A stretch of DNA of 64,000 nucleotides from JANMMJ01 sp964543235 (GTDB taxonomy: Bacteria > Pseudomonadota > Alphaproteobacteria > Rhizobiales > Aestuariivirgaceae), in assembly GCA_964543235.1 (NCBI GenBank), contig CAZIXE010000001.1, positions 72,891-136,890 of the forward strand, in the 5' to 3' direction. The notes under the pieces were generated by a model, which did no database searches, was not told the origin of the DNA, and saw only the letters and a list, made by a program, of their open reading frames with translations. The translations under genes were made by a program, and so were the position numbers. Of this stretch, positions 7,316-15,936 are shown in pieces; the stretch's first letter is position 1; every line of letters starts with the position of its first letter.

Positions 7316-10300
7316 ATGAGTGCGCCGAATCAATTCTCGCTCCTGAAAACCCGGCGCTTCCTCCCGCTCTTTGTCACACAGGCCATCGGCGCCTTCAACG
7401 ACAATGGCCTCCGGAATGCCATCACCATCCTGATCACCTTCGAACTGGCCGTCTATCAGGGCTGGGACGCCACCACCTTCGTGCAGGCGGCGACTGCCGT
7501 CTTCATCCTGCCCTATTTCCTGTTCTCGGCCCTGGCCGGCCAGCTCGCCGACAAGTTCGACAAGTCCGCGCTCGCCCGCCGCATCAAGCTCCTCGAAATC
7601 GCCGCCATGATCTTTGGCGTCGTAAGCCTCTGGCTCGACAACCCCTATCTCTTCCTCATGGTGCTGTTCTTTGCCGGCACGCTCGCCGCCTTCTTCGGCC
7701 CCATCAAATACGGCATCCTCCCGCAGCATCTCAATCGCGATGAACTCATCGGCGGCAATGCCATGATCGAGATGGGCACTTTCGTGACCATCCTGCTCGG
7801 CACCATGTTCGGCGGCTTCCTTGTCCGTGACGACCTCGGCCGCTTCGTCCTGGCCGGCACCATCGTCGCCCTGTCGGTCATCGCCTATCTTGCCGCCCTG
7901 CGCATGCCGCCCGCCGCAGCCGTGGCACCCGACCACCGCCTGAGTTGGAACATCCCGCAGCAGACCCTGCGGATTCTGGGCCATGCCCGCGAACGCATCG
8001 ACGTGTTCTGGGCGGTGATCGGCGCCTCCTGGTTCTGGTTCCTGGGGACTGTGCTGCTGGTCCAGTTTCCGGTGTTCACCAAGGATGTCCTGCTCGCCAA
8101 CGACATCGTCGCCAACATCTTCATCGCCCTGTTCACCATCGGCATCGGCGCCGGCTCGCTGCTCACCAACCTGCTGCTGAAAGGCGAGGTTTCGGCCAAA
8201 TATGTGCCCGTGGCCGCGATCATGATGACGGTGTTCCTCATCGATCTCTACTTCGCCGCCGGTTCCGCAAATGCCCGCCTGGCCGGATCGAGCCTCAACG
8301 GCCCCGCCATCTTCTTCGCTGACTGGTCGGGCTGGCGCGTGGCCGTCGACCTGTTCCTGACGGCCTTCTTCGGCGGCCTCTATGCCGTGCCTCTCAATGC
8401 CATCATGCAGCACCGGGCCGCGCCGCCGCGCCGCGCCCGCGTCATCGCCGCCAACAACATCATCAACGCCATCTTCATGATCGCCGCGACGGTGATCTCG
8501 GTGATCATGTTGCAGTTCGTCACCGCGCGCACCCTCTTTCTGGGCGTCGGCCTCGCCAACATGGTGGCCGCCGCCCTGGTCTGCCGCCTCTTGCCGCAGG
8601 AACTGGTGGCCTATCTGTCACGCCGCCTGTTCCGCCTGCTCTTTCGCGTTGAAGTCAGGGGCCTCGACCATTTTTATGCGGCGGGCCGCAAGGCCGTCAT
8701 CATTGCCAACCACACCTCGCTGCTCGACGGGCCGCTGCTGTCCGCCTTCCTGCCGGAGCGCTGCAGCTTTGCCATCAACACCCACGTGGCGAAGCGCTGG
8801 TGGGTGAACCCCGCCTTCCAGCTCTTCGACCTGCTGCCGATCGATCCCACCAATCCGCTGGCGCTGCGCACCCTTGTGAATGTGCTGAAGAAGGGCCGCA
8901 AGGTCGTGATCTTTCCGGAGGGTCGCCTGACCGTGACCGGCGCGCTGATGAAGGTCTATGAGGGGCCGGGCGCCATCGCCCACATGGCGGGCGCCAGGCT
9001 TCTCCCGGTCAGGATCGATGGCGCGCAGTATTCGCAGTTTTCCCTCATGCGCGGCAAGCTGCGCCTCAGATGGTTCCCGAAAGTGACCCTGACCTTCCTG
9101 CCGCCCGTCGACTTCAAGGCGGCCGGCGGACTCAAAGGTGCCGAGTTGCGTGATCATCTCGCCGACCGGCTCTACGATGTGATGACCGGCATGATCTTCC
9201 GCACCAGCCCGATCGACCGGACACTGATGCAGGCGCTGCTCGACGCCCGCGCCACCCATGGCGGCATGCACGTGATTGTCGAGGACATCCAGCGCAATCC
9301 GCTGACCTACAACCGCGTGCTGATGGGCAGTTTCATTCTGGGCCGCAAGATCGCGCGGGCAACGCCGAACCAGAAATATGTCGGCGTGTTGCTGCCCAAT
9401 GCCGCGGGCTGCCTGTTGACAGCCCTCGGTCTGCATGCCTTCGGCCGCGTGCCGGCCATGCTCAACTATTCGACCGGCGCTATCAACATGGCGGCCGCCT
9501 GCACTGCCGCGGAAGTGCGCACCATCGTGACGTCCCGCCGTTTCATCGAGGCGGGCAATCTCCAGGGCGACCTTGACGTGCTGGCCCGGCAGGCCAGGAT
9601 CGTCTATCTCGAAGACATCCGCGCGACGGTGGCAACGGCCGACAAGATCTATGCGCTGTTCTGCCGGTTCCTGCCGGGTGCGGCCTTGCGCAACGCCGGC
9701 CACGTCAATAATCCCGACGCGCCGGCCGTTGTGCTGTTCACGTCGGGTTCGGAGGGCGTGCCCAAGGGTGTCGTCCTCTCCCATCGCAACCTCCACGCCA
9801 ACCGCTTCCAGGCTGCCGCCCGCATCGACTTCACCGCACAGGATATCGTCTTCAATGCGCTTCCCATGTTTCACGCTTTCGGCCTGACTGCCGGCACGTT
9901 GCTGCCGGTCTTCGCCGGCGTGCGCACCTTCCTCTATCCCTCGCCGCTTCACTACAAGGTGGTGCCCGAACTCTGTTACGACACCAATGCCACGGTTCTG
10001 TTCGGTACCGATACCTTCCTCATGGGCTATGCCCGCAATGCGCACCCTTACGACTTCTTCAATGTCCGCTACGTCGTGGCCGGTGCCGAGCGGGTCAAGC
10101 CCGAGACCCGGGAGATCTGGATGGAACGCTTCGGCCTGCGCATTCTCGAGGGCTATGGCGCCACCGAATGCGCGCCGGTTCTGGCCGTCAATACGCCGAT
10201 GCATTTCCGCACCGGCACGGTCGGCAGGCTCCTCGATGACATCGAGTACCGGCTCGAGCCGGTCGAGGGCATCGACGAGGGCGGACGGCTCTTCGTCAAG

Positions 10301-10750
10301 GGTCCCAATATCATGCTGGGCTATCTGCGCGCCGACACGCCGGGCGAGATCGAGCCGCCTCCCGGCGGCTGGTACGATACCGGTGACATCGTCAAGATCG
10401 ACGCCAAGGGCTTCGTCACCATCCTGGGCCGGGCCAAGCGTTTCTCGAAGGTGGCGGGAGAGATGATCTCCCTCACCGCGGTCGAATCCAGGGTCCAGGC
10501 CGCGTTCCCGGACGGCCGGCACGCCGTCGTTGCCATTCCTGACCCGAAGAAGGGCGAGCAGCTCGTTCTCTTCACCACCGAAAACGGCCTTGACCGCAAG
10601 AAGCTGACCGAAGGCATGAAGAAGCAGAGCGCCGGCGAATTGCTGATCCCCCGCCATGTCATCAACCTGCCGGAACTGCCGGTCCTGGGCTCGGGCAAGA
10701 CCGACTATGTCAGCCTCGACCGCCTGGCCCGCGAATCCGTCAAGCCATGA
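7316..10750 (+). CDS. LplT-like transporter / acylglycerophosphoethanolamine acyltransferase / acyl-ACP synthetase fusion
   Basis: An 1144-residue membrane protein joining three functions that are two genes in E. coli (lplT and aas). Residues 1 to about 425 are a 12-helix MFS transporter of the lysophospholipid translocase type. Residues about 440-630 are a PlsC-type acyltransferase with HX4D as H466-D471 (NHTSLLDG) and FPEGR at 533-537. Residues about 650-1140 are an AMP-forming acyl-ACP synthetase with the P-loop LFTSGSEGVPKGV near 805 and GYGATE near 945. Together they would flip lysophospholipids inward, activate a fatty acid and re-acylate, repairing membranes. The fused form is known in proteobacteria. 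Its last bases overlap the AcnX start, so the two are translationally linked. Confidence 0.92.
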   Translation: MSAPNQFSLLKTRRFLPLFVTQAIGAFNDNGLRNAITILITFELAVYQGWDATTFVQAATAVFILPYFLFSALAGQLADKFDKSALARRIKLLEIAAMIFGVVSLWLDNPYLFLMVLFFAGTLAAFFGPIKYGILPQHLNRDELIGGNAMIEMGTFVTILLGTMFGGFLVRDDLGRFVLAGTIVALSVIAYLAALRMPPAAAVAPDHRLSWNIPQQTLRILGHARERIDVFWAVIGASWFWFLGTVLLVQFPVFTKDVLLANDIVANIFIALFTIGIGAGSLLTNLLLKGEVSAKYVPVAAIMMTVFLIDLYFAAGSANARLAGSSLNGPAIFFADWSGWRVAVDLFLTAFFGGLYAVPLNAIMQHRAAPPRRARVIAANNIINAIFMIAATVISVIMLQFVTARTLFLGVGLANMVAAALVCRLLPQELVAYLSRRLFRLLFRVEVRGLDHFYAAGRKAVIIANHTSLLDGPLLSAFLPERCSFAINTHVAKRWWVNPAFQLFDLLPIDPTNPLALRTLVNVLKKGRKVVIFPEGRLTVTGALMKVYEGPGAIAHMAGARLLPVRIDGAQYSQFSLMRGKLRLRWFPKVTLTFLPPVDFKAAGGLKGAELRDHLADRLYDVMTGMIFRTSPIDRTLMQALLDARATHGGMHVIVEDIQRNPLTYNRVLMGSFILGRKIARATPNQKYVGVLLPNAAGCLLTALGLHAFGRVPAMLNYSTGAINMAAACTAAEVRTIVTSRRFIEAGNLQGDLDVLARQARIVYLEDIRATVATADKIYALFCRFLPGAALRNAGHVNNPDAPAVVLFTSGSEGVPKGVVLSHRNLHANRFQAAARIDFTAQDIVFNALPMFHAFGLTAGTLLPVFAGVRTFLYPSPLHYKVVPELCYDTNATVLFGTDTFLMGYARNAHPYDFFNVRYVVAGAERVKPETREIWMERFGLRILEGYGATECAPVLAVNTPMHFRTGTVGRLLDDIEYRLEPVEGIDEGGRLFVKGPNIMLGYLRADTPGEIEPPPGGWYDTGDIVKIDAKGFVTILGRAKRFSKVAGEMISLTAVESRVQAAFPDGRHAVVAIPDPKKGEQLVLFTTENGLDRKKLTEGMKKQSAGELLIPRHVINLPELPVLGSGKTDYVSLDRLARESVKP

Positions 10751-12015
10751 TCGACCTTGACGGCCACGACCGGGCCCTGCTTGCCGGCGCGGCCGGCCCG
10801 GCCATGAAACTGGCGATCGAACTGGTCCTGCGCGCTGCCGCCATCATGCGCGCGCCATCGCTGGTACCGGTGACCTTCGCGCATATTGACGCGTGCTTCT
10901 ATGCAGGCCAGGCCCATGTCGATTTCGCCCGCTATCTCCTGCAGCACCGCGCCCGTCTGGCCGTTCCCACCTGGACCAACAACGGCGTCGTCAGTCTCGC
11001 CAATCCCGAGATCAAGCCGGTCGAGGCCGACCGCGAGATGGTCGAAGGTGCGCGCGAACTCATGCATCTCTACGAGGCCCTGGGCTGCCGCCCGGTCTGG
11101 ACCTGCGCGCCCTATCAGCTTCCGGGCCGGCCGAAGCTGGGCGATCACATCGTGGCCGGCGAGTCCAATGCCGTCACCTTCTACAATTCGGTGATCGGCG
11201 CCCGCACCAACAAGTACGGCGACTATCTCGATGTCGCCTGCGCCCTGGTGGGCAAGGCGCCCTTTGCCGGCCTGCACACCGACGCAGGCCGCCGCGCCGG
11301 GTTGCTGTTCGACACCTCGGCTGTCGGCAGCCGGCTGAAACGGGAGGATATCTTCTACCATCTGCTGGGTTATCACGTGGGGCGCGTGTCCGGCCGTCGC
11401 GTGCCGGTGATCGCAGGTCTGCCCGGCGACACCGGCGAAGACCGCCAGAAGGCGCTGAGTGCGGCCGCGGCGGCGGCCGGCGGCGTTGAGCTCTGGCATG
11501 GCGCCGGCCTGACACCCGAGGCGCCTGCCCTGGAGGCCGTGTTCTCGGTTGGCGAGCGTCATGCCGTCACCATGGCGGATCTGGCTGCCGCGCGCCGCGA
11601 GCTGACCACGGGACGCGACGGGCCGATTGCCATGGTGGCGCTCGGAACGCCGCATTTCTCCCTTTCCGAATTCGCCGTCCTCGTGCCGCTCATCGCCGGG
11701 CGCAAGGTGAAGCCGGGCCTCGCCTTCTATGTCTCGACCAGCCGCTTCATCCGCGATCTTGCAGCGGCGAAGGGCTGGATTGCCGAGCTTGAGCGGGCGG
11801 GTGTCACCATCGTTGTCGATGTCTGCACCTACTACGCCCCGGCGGTGCGTGGAGCCACGGGACGGGTCATGACCAATGCCGCCAAGTGGGCCTATTACGC
11901 GCCGGGGATGCTGGGCGTCGAAGTCTGTTTCGGCAGCCTCAGGGAATGTGTTGAGAGTGCCGTGCGCGGTGAAGTGTGGCGCGACCCGGATCTGTGGCAG
12001 GGGCTTGCTGCATGA
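10747..12015 (+). CDS. AcnX (aconitase X, DUF521) large catalytic subunit
   Basis: A 422-residue protein of the aconitase X family. Recognisable segments are WTNNGVVSLANPEIKPVEADREM, TCAPYQLPGRPKLGDH, GESNAVTFYNSVIGART and the C-terminal DVCTYYAPAVRG...MTNAAKWAYYAPG. Conserved cysteines in TCAP and DVCTYY are the sort used to hold the iron-sulfur cluster. Characterised bacterial AcnX enzymes dehydrate cis-3-hydroxy-L-proline; archaeal ones act on mevalonate 5-phosphate. The ATG overlaps the preceding stop (ATGA), and the small subunit follows with another ATGA overlap. Bacterial two-subunit forms have this same order. Whether it acts on hydroxyproline here is inference; no other hydroxyproline gene is nearby. 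Confidence 0.88.
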   Translation: MIDLDGHDRALLAGAAGPAMKLAIELVLRAAAIMRAPSLVPVTFAHIDACFYAGQAHVDFARYLLQHRARLAVPTWTNNGVVSLANPEIKPVEADREMVEGARELMHLYEALGCRPVWTCAPYQLPGRPKLGDHIVAGESNAVTFYNSVIGARTNKYGDYLDVACALVGKAPFAGLHTDAGRRAGLLFDTSAVGSRLKREDIFYHLLGYHVGRVSGRRVPVIAGLPGDTGEDRQKALSAAAAAAGGVELWHGAGLTPEAPALEAVFSVGERHAVTMADLAAARRELTTGRDGPIAMVALGTPHFSLSEFAVLVPLIAGRKVKPGLAFYVSTSRFIRDLAAAKGWIAELERAGVTIVVDVCTYYAPAVRGATGRVMTNAAKWAYYAPGMLGVEVCFGSLRECVESAVRGEVWRDPDLWQGLAA

Positions 12016-12419
12016 TCCGGGGCGAAGTGCTTCACGGCGGATCGGCAAGCGGCCTGGCCCTCGTCCTTGCCGAACCGTTGAGTTTCTGGGGCGCCTTCGA
12101 TCCCCGTACGGGCCTCATCGTTGATGTGCATCATCCGCAATGCGGGCAGCGGTTGACGGGCCACATCCTGCTGCTGCCCGAGACGCGAGGATCCGGCGGC
12201 ACGCCCGGCGGCATGGCTGAGGCCATCCGGCGCGGCACCGGACCGGCCGGCATCATTCTGATCAGGCCGGACATCAATCTCGCGATTGGCGCTGCCGTGG
12301 CCGCCGCGCTTTATGGCAAGGCCTGCCCCATCATCGCCGTTTCGGAAGCGGAGTATGACGCACTGTCGCGTCAGGCCCGGCTGGCCATCGGCGAAGACGG
12401 GACGATAACCCCCGGCTGA
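12012..12419 (+). CDS. AcnX small (swivel, DUF126) subunit
   Basis: A 135-residue protein matching the DUF126 domain that forms the swivel lobe of aconitase X. It opens with RGEVLHGGSASGLALVL, has LTGHILLLPETRGSGGTPGG at the position of the family's glycine/serine-rich substrate loop, and ends with the usual hydrophobic half. I used the ATG at 12012, which overlaps the large-subunit stop codon; the open frame continues upstream only as a shadow. It would form the active site with the large subunit. The gene ends exactly where the convergent opgH stop begins, leaving no room for a terminator. Confidence 0.87.
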   Translation: MIRGEVLHGGSASGLALVLAEPLSFWGAFDPRTGLIVDVHHPQCGQRLTGHILLLPETRGSGGTPGGMAEAIRRGTGPAGIILIRPDINLAIGAAVAAALYGKACPIIAVSEAEYDALSRQARLAIGEDGTITPG

Positions 12420-14285
12420 CTATTCGGCGGCCTGCAGTCGGCCTTCCTCGACCACGCTGGACTCGGTGCCCGGCGCCGGCTCTTCCGGAATCCGGAACAC
12501 ATTGGCCCGCCACAGCCAGCGGCCAAGCTCCGGGCGCGCCGTGCCCCATGACACCGCTGGCGACAGGATCAGCCCCGCCAGGATCGGCAGCAGCCACAGG
12601 AACATGTCGGGTGAGATCATCAGTGCCAGCGTGCCGAACATCAGGCCCACCATGACGTGCATTCCGTGGCGAGCCGCAAGGAACGCAAATGGCAGCGCCT
12701 TCTCGCTCCGGTTCTGGGCCTGCCAGCCGGTATCGCGGCCCAGGAAGATGTCGAGTACGAAGCGTGTCTGGATCAGCATCATGACGGGCGACAGCAGCAT
12801 CGACAGGATGATCTCCGCTGCGGCACTCTTGAGGAGACCCGGCGTTCCGCCGCAGCCGAGCCGCAACTCGCGGCTGCTGAGCGCATGTGCCAGCCCGAGC
12901 AGCTTCGGCAGGTAGAGCACAACGATGGTCAGACCGAGCAGCCTGAGGGCCCGTTCCGGATCGAATACCGGCCAGGCCGGGAACAGCGAGAAGCTGTCGG
13001 GGAAATAGTTGGGCTCTGTGTAGCGCGCGATGGTTGCCAGAGTGAGACCGGCCACCAGCAATATGAGCCAGAGGGGCGAGGCGAGATAGGACATGATGCC
13101 CTGGGCAAGGTGGATGCGGCTTGCCCAATGCAACCCGCGCGCCCCGATGATCTTCATGTGTTGCAGATTGCCCTGGGCCCAGCGCCGGTCCCGTGCCGCG
13201 AGATCGATGAGCGAGGGCGGCGTCTGCTCATTAGAGCCGCCGAGCCGTGGCAGCATGTAGACGGCATAGCCCGCCCGCCGGATCAGCGCCGCCTCCACGA
13301 AGTCATGACTCAGGATATGGCCGCCGAAGGGCTTGCGGCCACGGAGTTCCGGAAGTCCTGCCGCAGCCGCAAAGGCGTGCGTGCGAATGATCGCATTGTG
13401 GCCCCAGTAATTGCCGTCGCGTCCGTGCCAGCTGCTGAGGCCCATGGCGACCACCGGACCATAGACCCGCCCGGCAAACTGCATCATGCGGGCAAATGGC
13501 GTCCAGCGGTTATGCAGCAGCGGCAAGGTCTGGATGATTCCGGCCTGCGGGTCGGCCGCCATTGCCCGCGCCAGCGTGACGAGCGTGTTGGCCTCCATCC
13601 GGCTGTCGGCATCGAGCACGATCATATGGGCGTAGGCCCCGCCCCAGCGCCGCACGAAGTCGGCGATGTTGCCGGCCTTCTTGTGATGATTGTCGCTGCG
13701 CCGCCGGTAGTAGACGGCGACCATCGTGCCAACCTCGCCGCGCAGCCGGTGGAACAGCCGTTCTTCGCGCCGGGCGATCAGCTCGTCGCGGGAATCGCTC
13801 AGCACGAAGATGTCGAAGGCATGCGAAGCCCCGCAGCGGATCAGGTCGTTTGCCATCACCCGCAGCGTCGCGAAGACGGCCTCCGGGTCCTCATTGTAGA
13901 CCGGCATGAGCAGCGCCGTCTTGCCCGCCCCGTCGAGCGGCGCCAGCGGCGGTGATTCGTTCCTGCCGGACAGCAGCATCACAAATCCGGCGCAGGCGCT
14001 GACGCATGCAAAGGCGATCCATGCAAAGGTGAGTGCGAAGACCACGGCGAAGACGATCTGCAGCCAGGTCACATTGACCGGGCTGATGACCTGGTACATT
14101 TCGTAGGTGCCAAGGGCAGTGAGTGCCGCCGCGCCCGCGAACACGAGACAGCGCGCCACGACCACCGGACGCGGGCAGCGGATTCGCGCTGCCCCGCCCT
14201 CGTATCGCCACAGATCCTGTTGCGGCATCGGAAGTTCGGCGGCGGGGGGAACTGGGCCTAGCTTCTGGTCCAACGGTACAGCCAC
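12420..14285 (-). CDS. opgH: Glucans biosynthesis glucosyltransferase OpgH (MdoH)
   Basis: A 621-residue inner-membrane GT2-family glucosyltransferase that makes the beta-glucan backbone of osmoregulated periplasmic glucans. Two N-terminal membrane helices precede the glycosyltransferase domain, where the metal-binding LDADSRME and the acceptor-site motif RDRRWAQGN (a Q/RxxRW-type motif) are visible, followed by several C-terminal helices. It is shorter than the about 850-residue enterobacterial enzyme, mainly at the ends. It lies downstream of opgG with a 28-base overlap, so the two are one operon; a later in-frame ATG at 14228 would remove the overlap and cannot be excluded. Confidence 0.93.
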   Translation of the reverse strand: MAVPLDQKLGPVPPAAELPMPQQDLWRYEGGAARIRCPRPVVVARCLVFAGAAALTALGTYEMYQVISPVNVTWLQIVFAVVFALTFAWIAFACVSACAGFVMLLSGRNESPPLAPLDGAGKTALLMPVYNEDPEAVFATLRVMANDLIRCGASHAFDIFVLSDSRDELIARREERLFHRLRGEVGTMVAVYYRRRSDNHHKKAGNIADFVRRWGGAYAHMIVLDADSRMEANTLVTLARAMAADPQAGIIQTLPLLHNRWTPFARMMQFAGRVYGPVVAMGLSSWHGRDGNYWGHNAIIRTHAFAAAAGLPELRGRKPFGGHILSHDFVEAALIRRAGYAVYMLPRLGGSNEQTPPSLIDLAARDRRWAQGNLQHMKIIGARGLHWASRIHLAQGIMSYLASPLWLILLVAGLTLATIARYTEPNYFPDSFSLFPAWPVFDPERALRLLGLTIVVLYLPKLLGLAHALSSRELRLGCGGTPGLLKSAAAEIILSMLLSPVMMLIQTRFVLDIFLGRDTGWQAQNRSEKALPFAFLAARHGMHVMVGLMFGTLALMISPDMFLWLLPILAGLILSPAVSWGTARPELGRWLWRANVFRIPEEPAPGTESSVVEEGRLQAAE

Positions 14286-15802
14286 GTCTCACTCGCTTTC
14301 TTGTTGCCTCGCATCAAAACCGCCCGCAGTTCGGAGAGTTCCGTGCCGGTGACGTCGTGCTCGAATGAAAGCCGCGTCATCTGACTGTTGTTGTTGAATT
14401 GAACAACGACGTTGGAGATGTCGCCGCTGCTCGCGCTGACACTTGCTGAAAGATCTCCGGAGAGATCGCCGTCCCCAAATTCGATGACATAGAGCCTGCG
14501 CTTGCGGTCAAAATTAAGGCCGGCCCCCGAAAACCTCACGCGCGCCGGTTCCGCGTCGGCAATGACGGGCCACTCCCGGCACCAGTGCAGCCGGTACACG
14601 AAGGCGTGTGAAGCGCCCTGGCGCAGCGGCTCCTTCGGCCGCCAGAAGGCCACGATATTGTCATTGATCTCCATGTCCGTGGGGATTTCGTAGAGTTCGA
14701 CAGCGCCTGCACCCCAGTCACCGATGGGCTCGACCCACAGGCTCGGACGGCGCTCATACTTGGCTTCGAGGTCGAGGAAATCGGCATAGCGGCGCTTGCG
14801 TTGCATGAGGCCGAAACCGCGCGGCCCGGCATCGAGAAACGCGCTGACCTGCAGCGTGTTGTGATTGGCAAGCGGCCGCCACAGCCATTCGCCGGCACCG
14901 GTCAGCATCATCAGCCCGTCGGAATCGTGCACCGCCGGCCGGAAATCCTCGAACCTGTCGTGACTCATGGCGTCGAACAGATACATGCTGGTCAGCGGCG
15001 CAATTCCGGCATGATCCAGATCGCGGCGCGGATTGAGCTCCAGTTCGACGTCCATCTGCGTATCTTCACCCGGCTTGATGGTGAAGCGGTAGGCACCCGT
15101 CGCCGATGGGCTGTCGAGCAACGCATGGACAACGACGGATCCGCCATCGGCTTCCGGCCGCTTGATCCAGAAGGCCCGGAAGAAGGGGAATTCCTCGCCC
15201 CTCGGCTGCCCCGTATCGATGGCGAGGCCCCGTGCCGACAGCCCGTAAAGCAGCCCCTTGCTCACCGCGCGGAAATATGAAGCGCCCTGGAAGACGGCGA
15301 ACTCGTCGGCGTGGTCGGGCGTATTGAGCGGGTAGCGCAGCCGGAATCCGGAGTAGTGGAGGTCGGTGAGCCCGTCCGGCTTGTTGACCAGCGGTCCGAA
15401 GGTGAAGAGGTCGGGGACATAGCGCAGCTTTGCCTGGCTGTTGCCTTCAACCACGTAAATGTCGACCGGCGATGTGTAGTAGAAGCCGGAGTGAAACAGG
15501 TCGAACGAGAACCGGTGCGCTTCGCCCCGCCAGATCGACTTCTCCGGATCGAACCTGATATCACGGTACTGGTCGTAGGTGAGCGCCTCGAGCCCCTGCG
15601 GAAGGTCGATCTTTTCCTGCTGGAACGGCTTTCCCACGAGCTCCCGTGCCAGGTTCCTGACAAAGTCGTCACTGAATGCCGTTGCGGGTTCCATGAGCTC
15701 CGCCGGCTGTGCCGCTCCAGGCCGCAGGCCGGAAGCCATGCCGCCGGCTGCCGCCAGGACTCCCGCCAGCAACCTGATTGCCTGCCGCCGCGAAAAATCC
15801 AT
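14258..15802 (-). CDS. opgG: Periplasmic glucan biosynthesis protein OpgG/OpgD (MdoG family), Tat-exported
   Basis: A 514-residue periplasmic protein. The first 32 residues carry a twin-arginine signal (FSRRQAIRLLAG followed by an alanine-rich stretch ending GAAQPAE), which is the feature of OpgD and of many alphaproteobacterial OpgG proteins, whereas E. coli OpgG uses Sec. The body contains family segments such as YRDIRFDPEKSIWRG and AFWRPKEPL. It works on the nascent glucan made by OpgH, probably in branching or release. It is first in the opgGH operon, with a good minus-strand promoter about 40 bases upstream. OpgG and OpgD cannot be told apart with certainty by eye. Confidence 0.93.
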   Translation of the reverse strand: MDFSRRQAIRLLAGVLAAAGGMASGLRPGAAQPAELMEPATAFSDDFVRNLARELVGKPFQQEKIDLPQGLEALTYDQYRDIRFDPEKSIWRGEAHRFSFDLFHSGFYYTSPVDIYVVEGNSQAKLRYVPDLFTFGPLVNKPDGLTDLHYSGFRLRYPLNTPDHADEFAVFQGASYFRAVSKGLLYGLSARGLAIDTGQPRGEEFPFFRAFWIKRPEADGGSVVVHALLDSPSATGAYRFTIKPGEDTQMDVELELNPRRDLDHAGIAPLTSMYLFDAMSHDRFEDFRPAVHDSDGLMMLTGAGEWLWRPLANHNTLQVSAFLDAGPRGFGLMQRKRRYADFLDLEAKYERRPSLWVEPIGDWGAGAVELYEIPTDMEINDNIVAFWRPKEPLRQGASHAFVYRLHWCREWPVIADAEPARVRFSGAGLNFDRKRRLYVIEFGDGDLSGDLSASVSASSGDISNVVVQFNNNSQMTRLSFEHDVTGTELSELRAVLMRGNKKASETWLYRWTRS

Positions 15803-15844
15803 CCCTCACCCACCCGAACTGACGCGATTGTGCACCGCCGAATG

Positions 15845-15850
15845 ATTATA
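15845..15850 (-). promoter_or_regulatory. Predicted -10 element of the opgGH promoter
   Basis: On the minus strand a perfect TATAAT occurs in GCGGTATAATCATT, giving an untranslated leader of roughly 36 bases before the opgG ATG at 15802. No strong -35 hexamer is found at 16-18 bases, so activation or a degenerate -35 is likely. The spacer also has to hold the divergent aminotransferase promoter. Confidence 0.45.
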
Positions 15851-15936
15851 CCGCAGTTGCGAAAAGTAAAGCCCGCTGCGGCATCTCGACGTCCCAGATG
15901 GTATGCGTTAGAAGCTGGGCAAATTAAGGATTCTTA

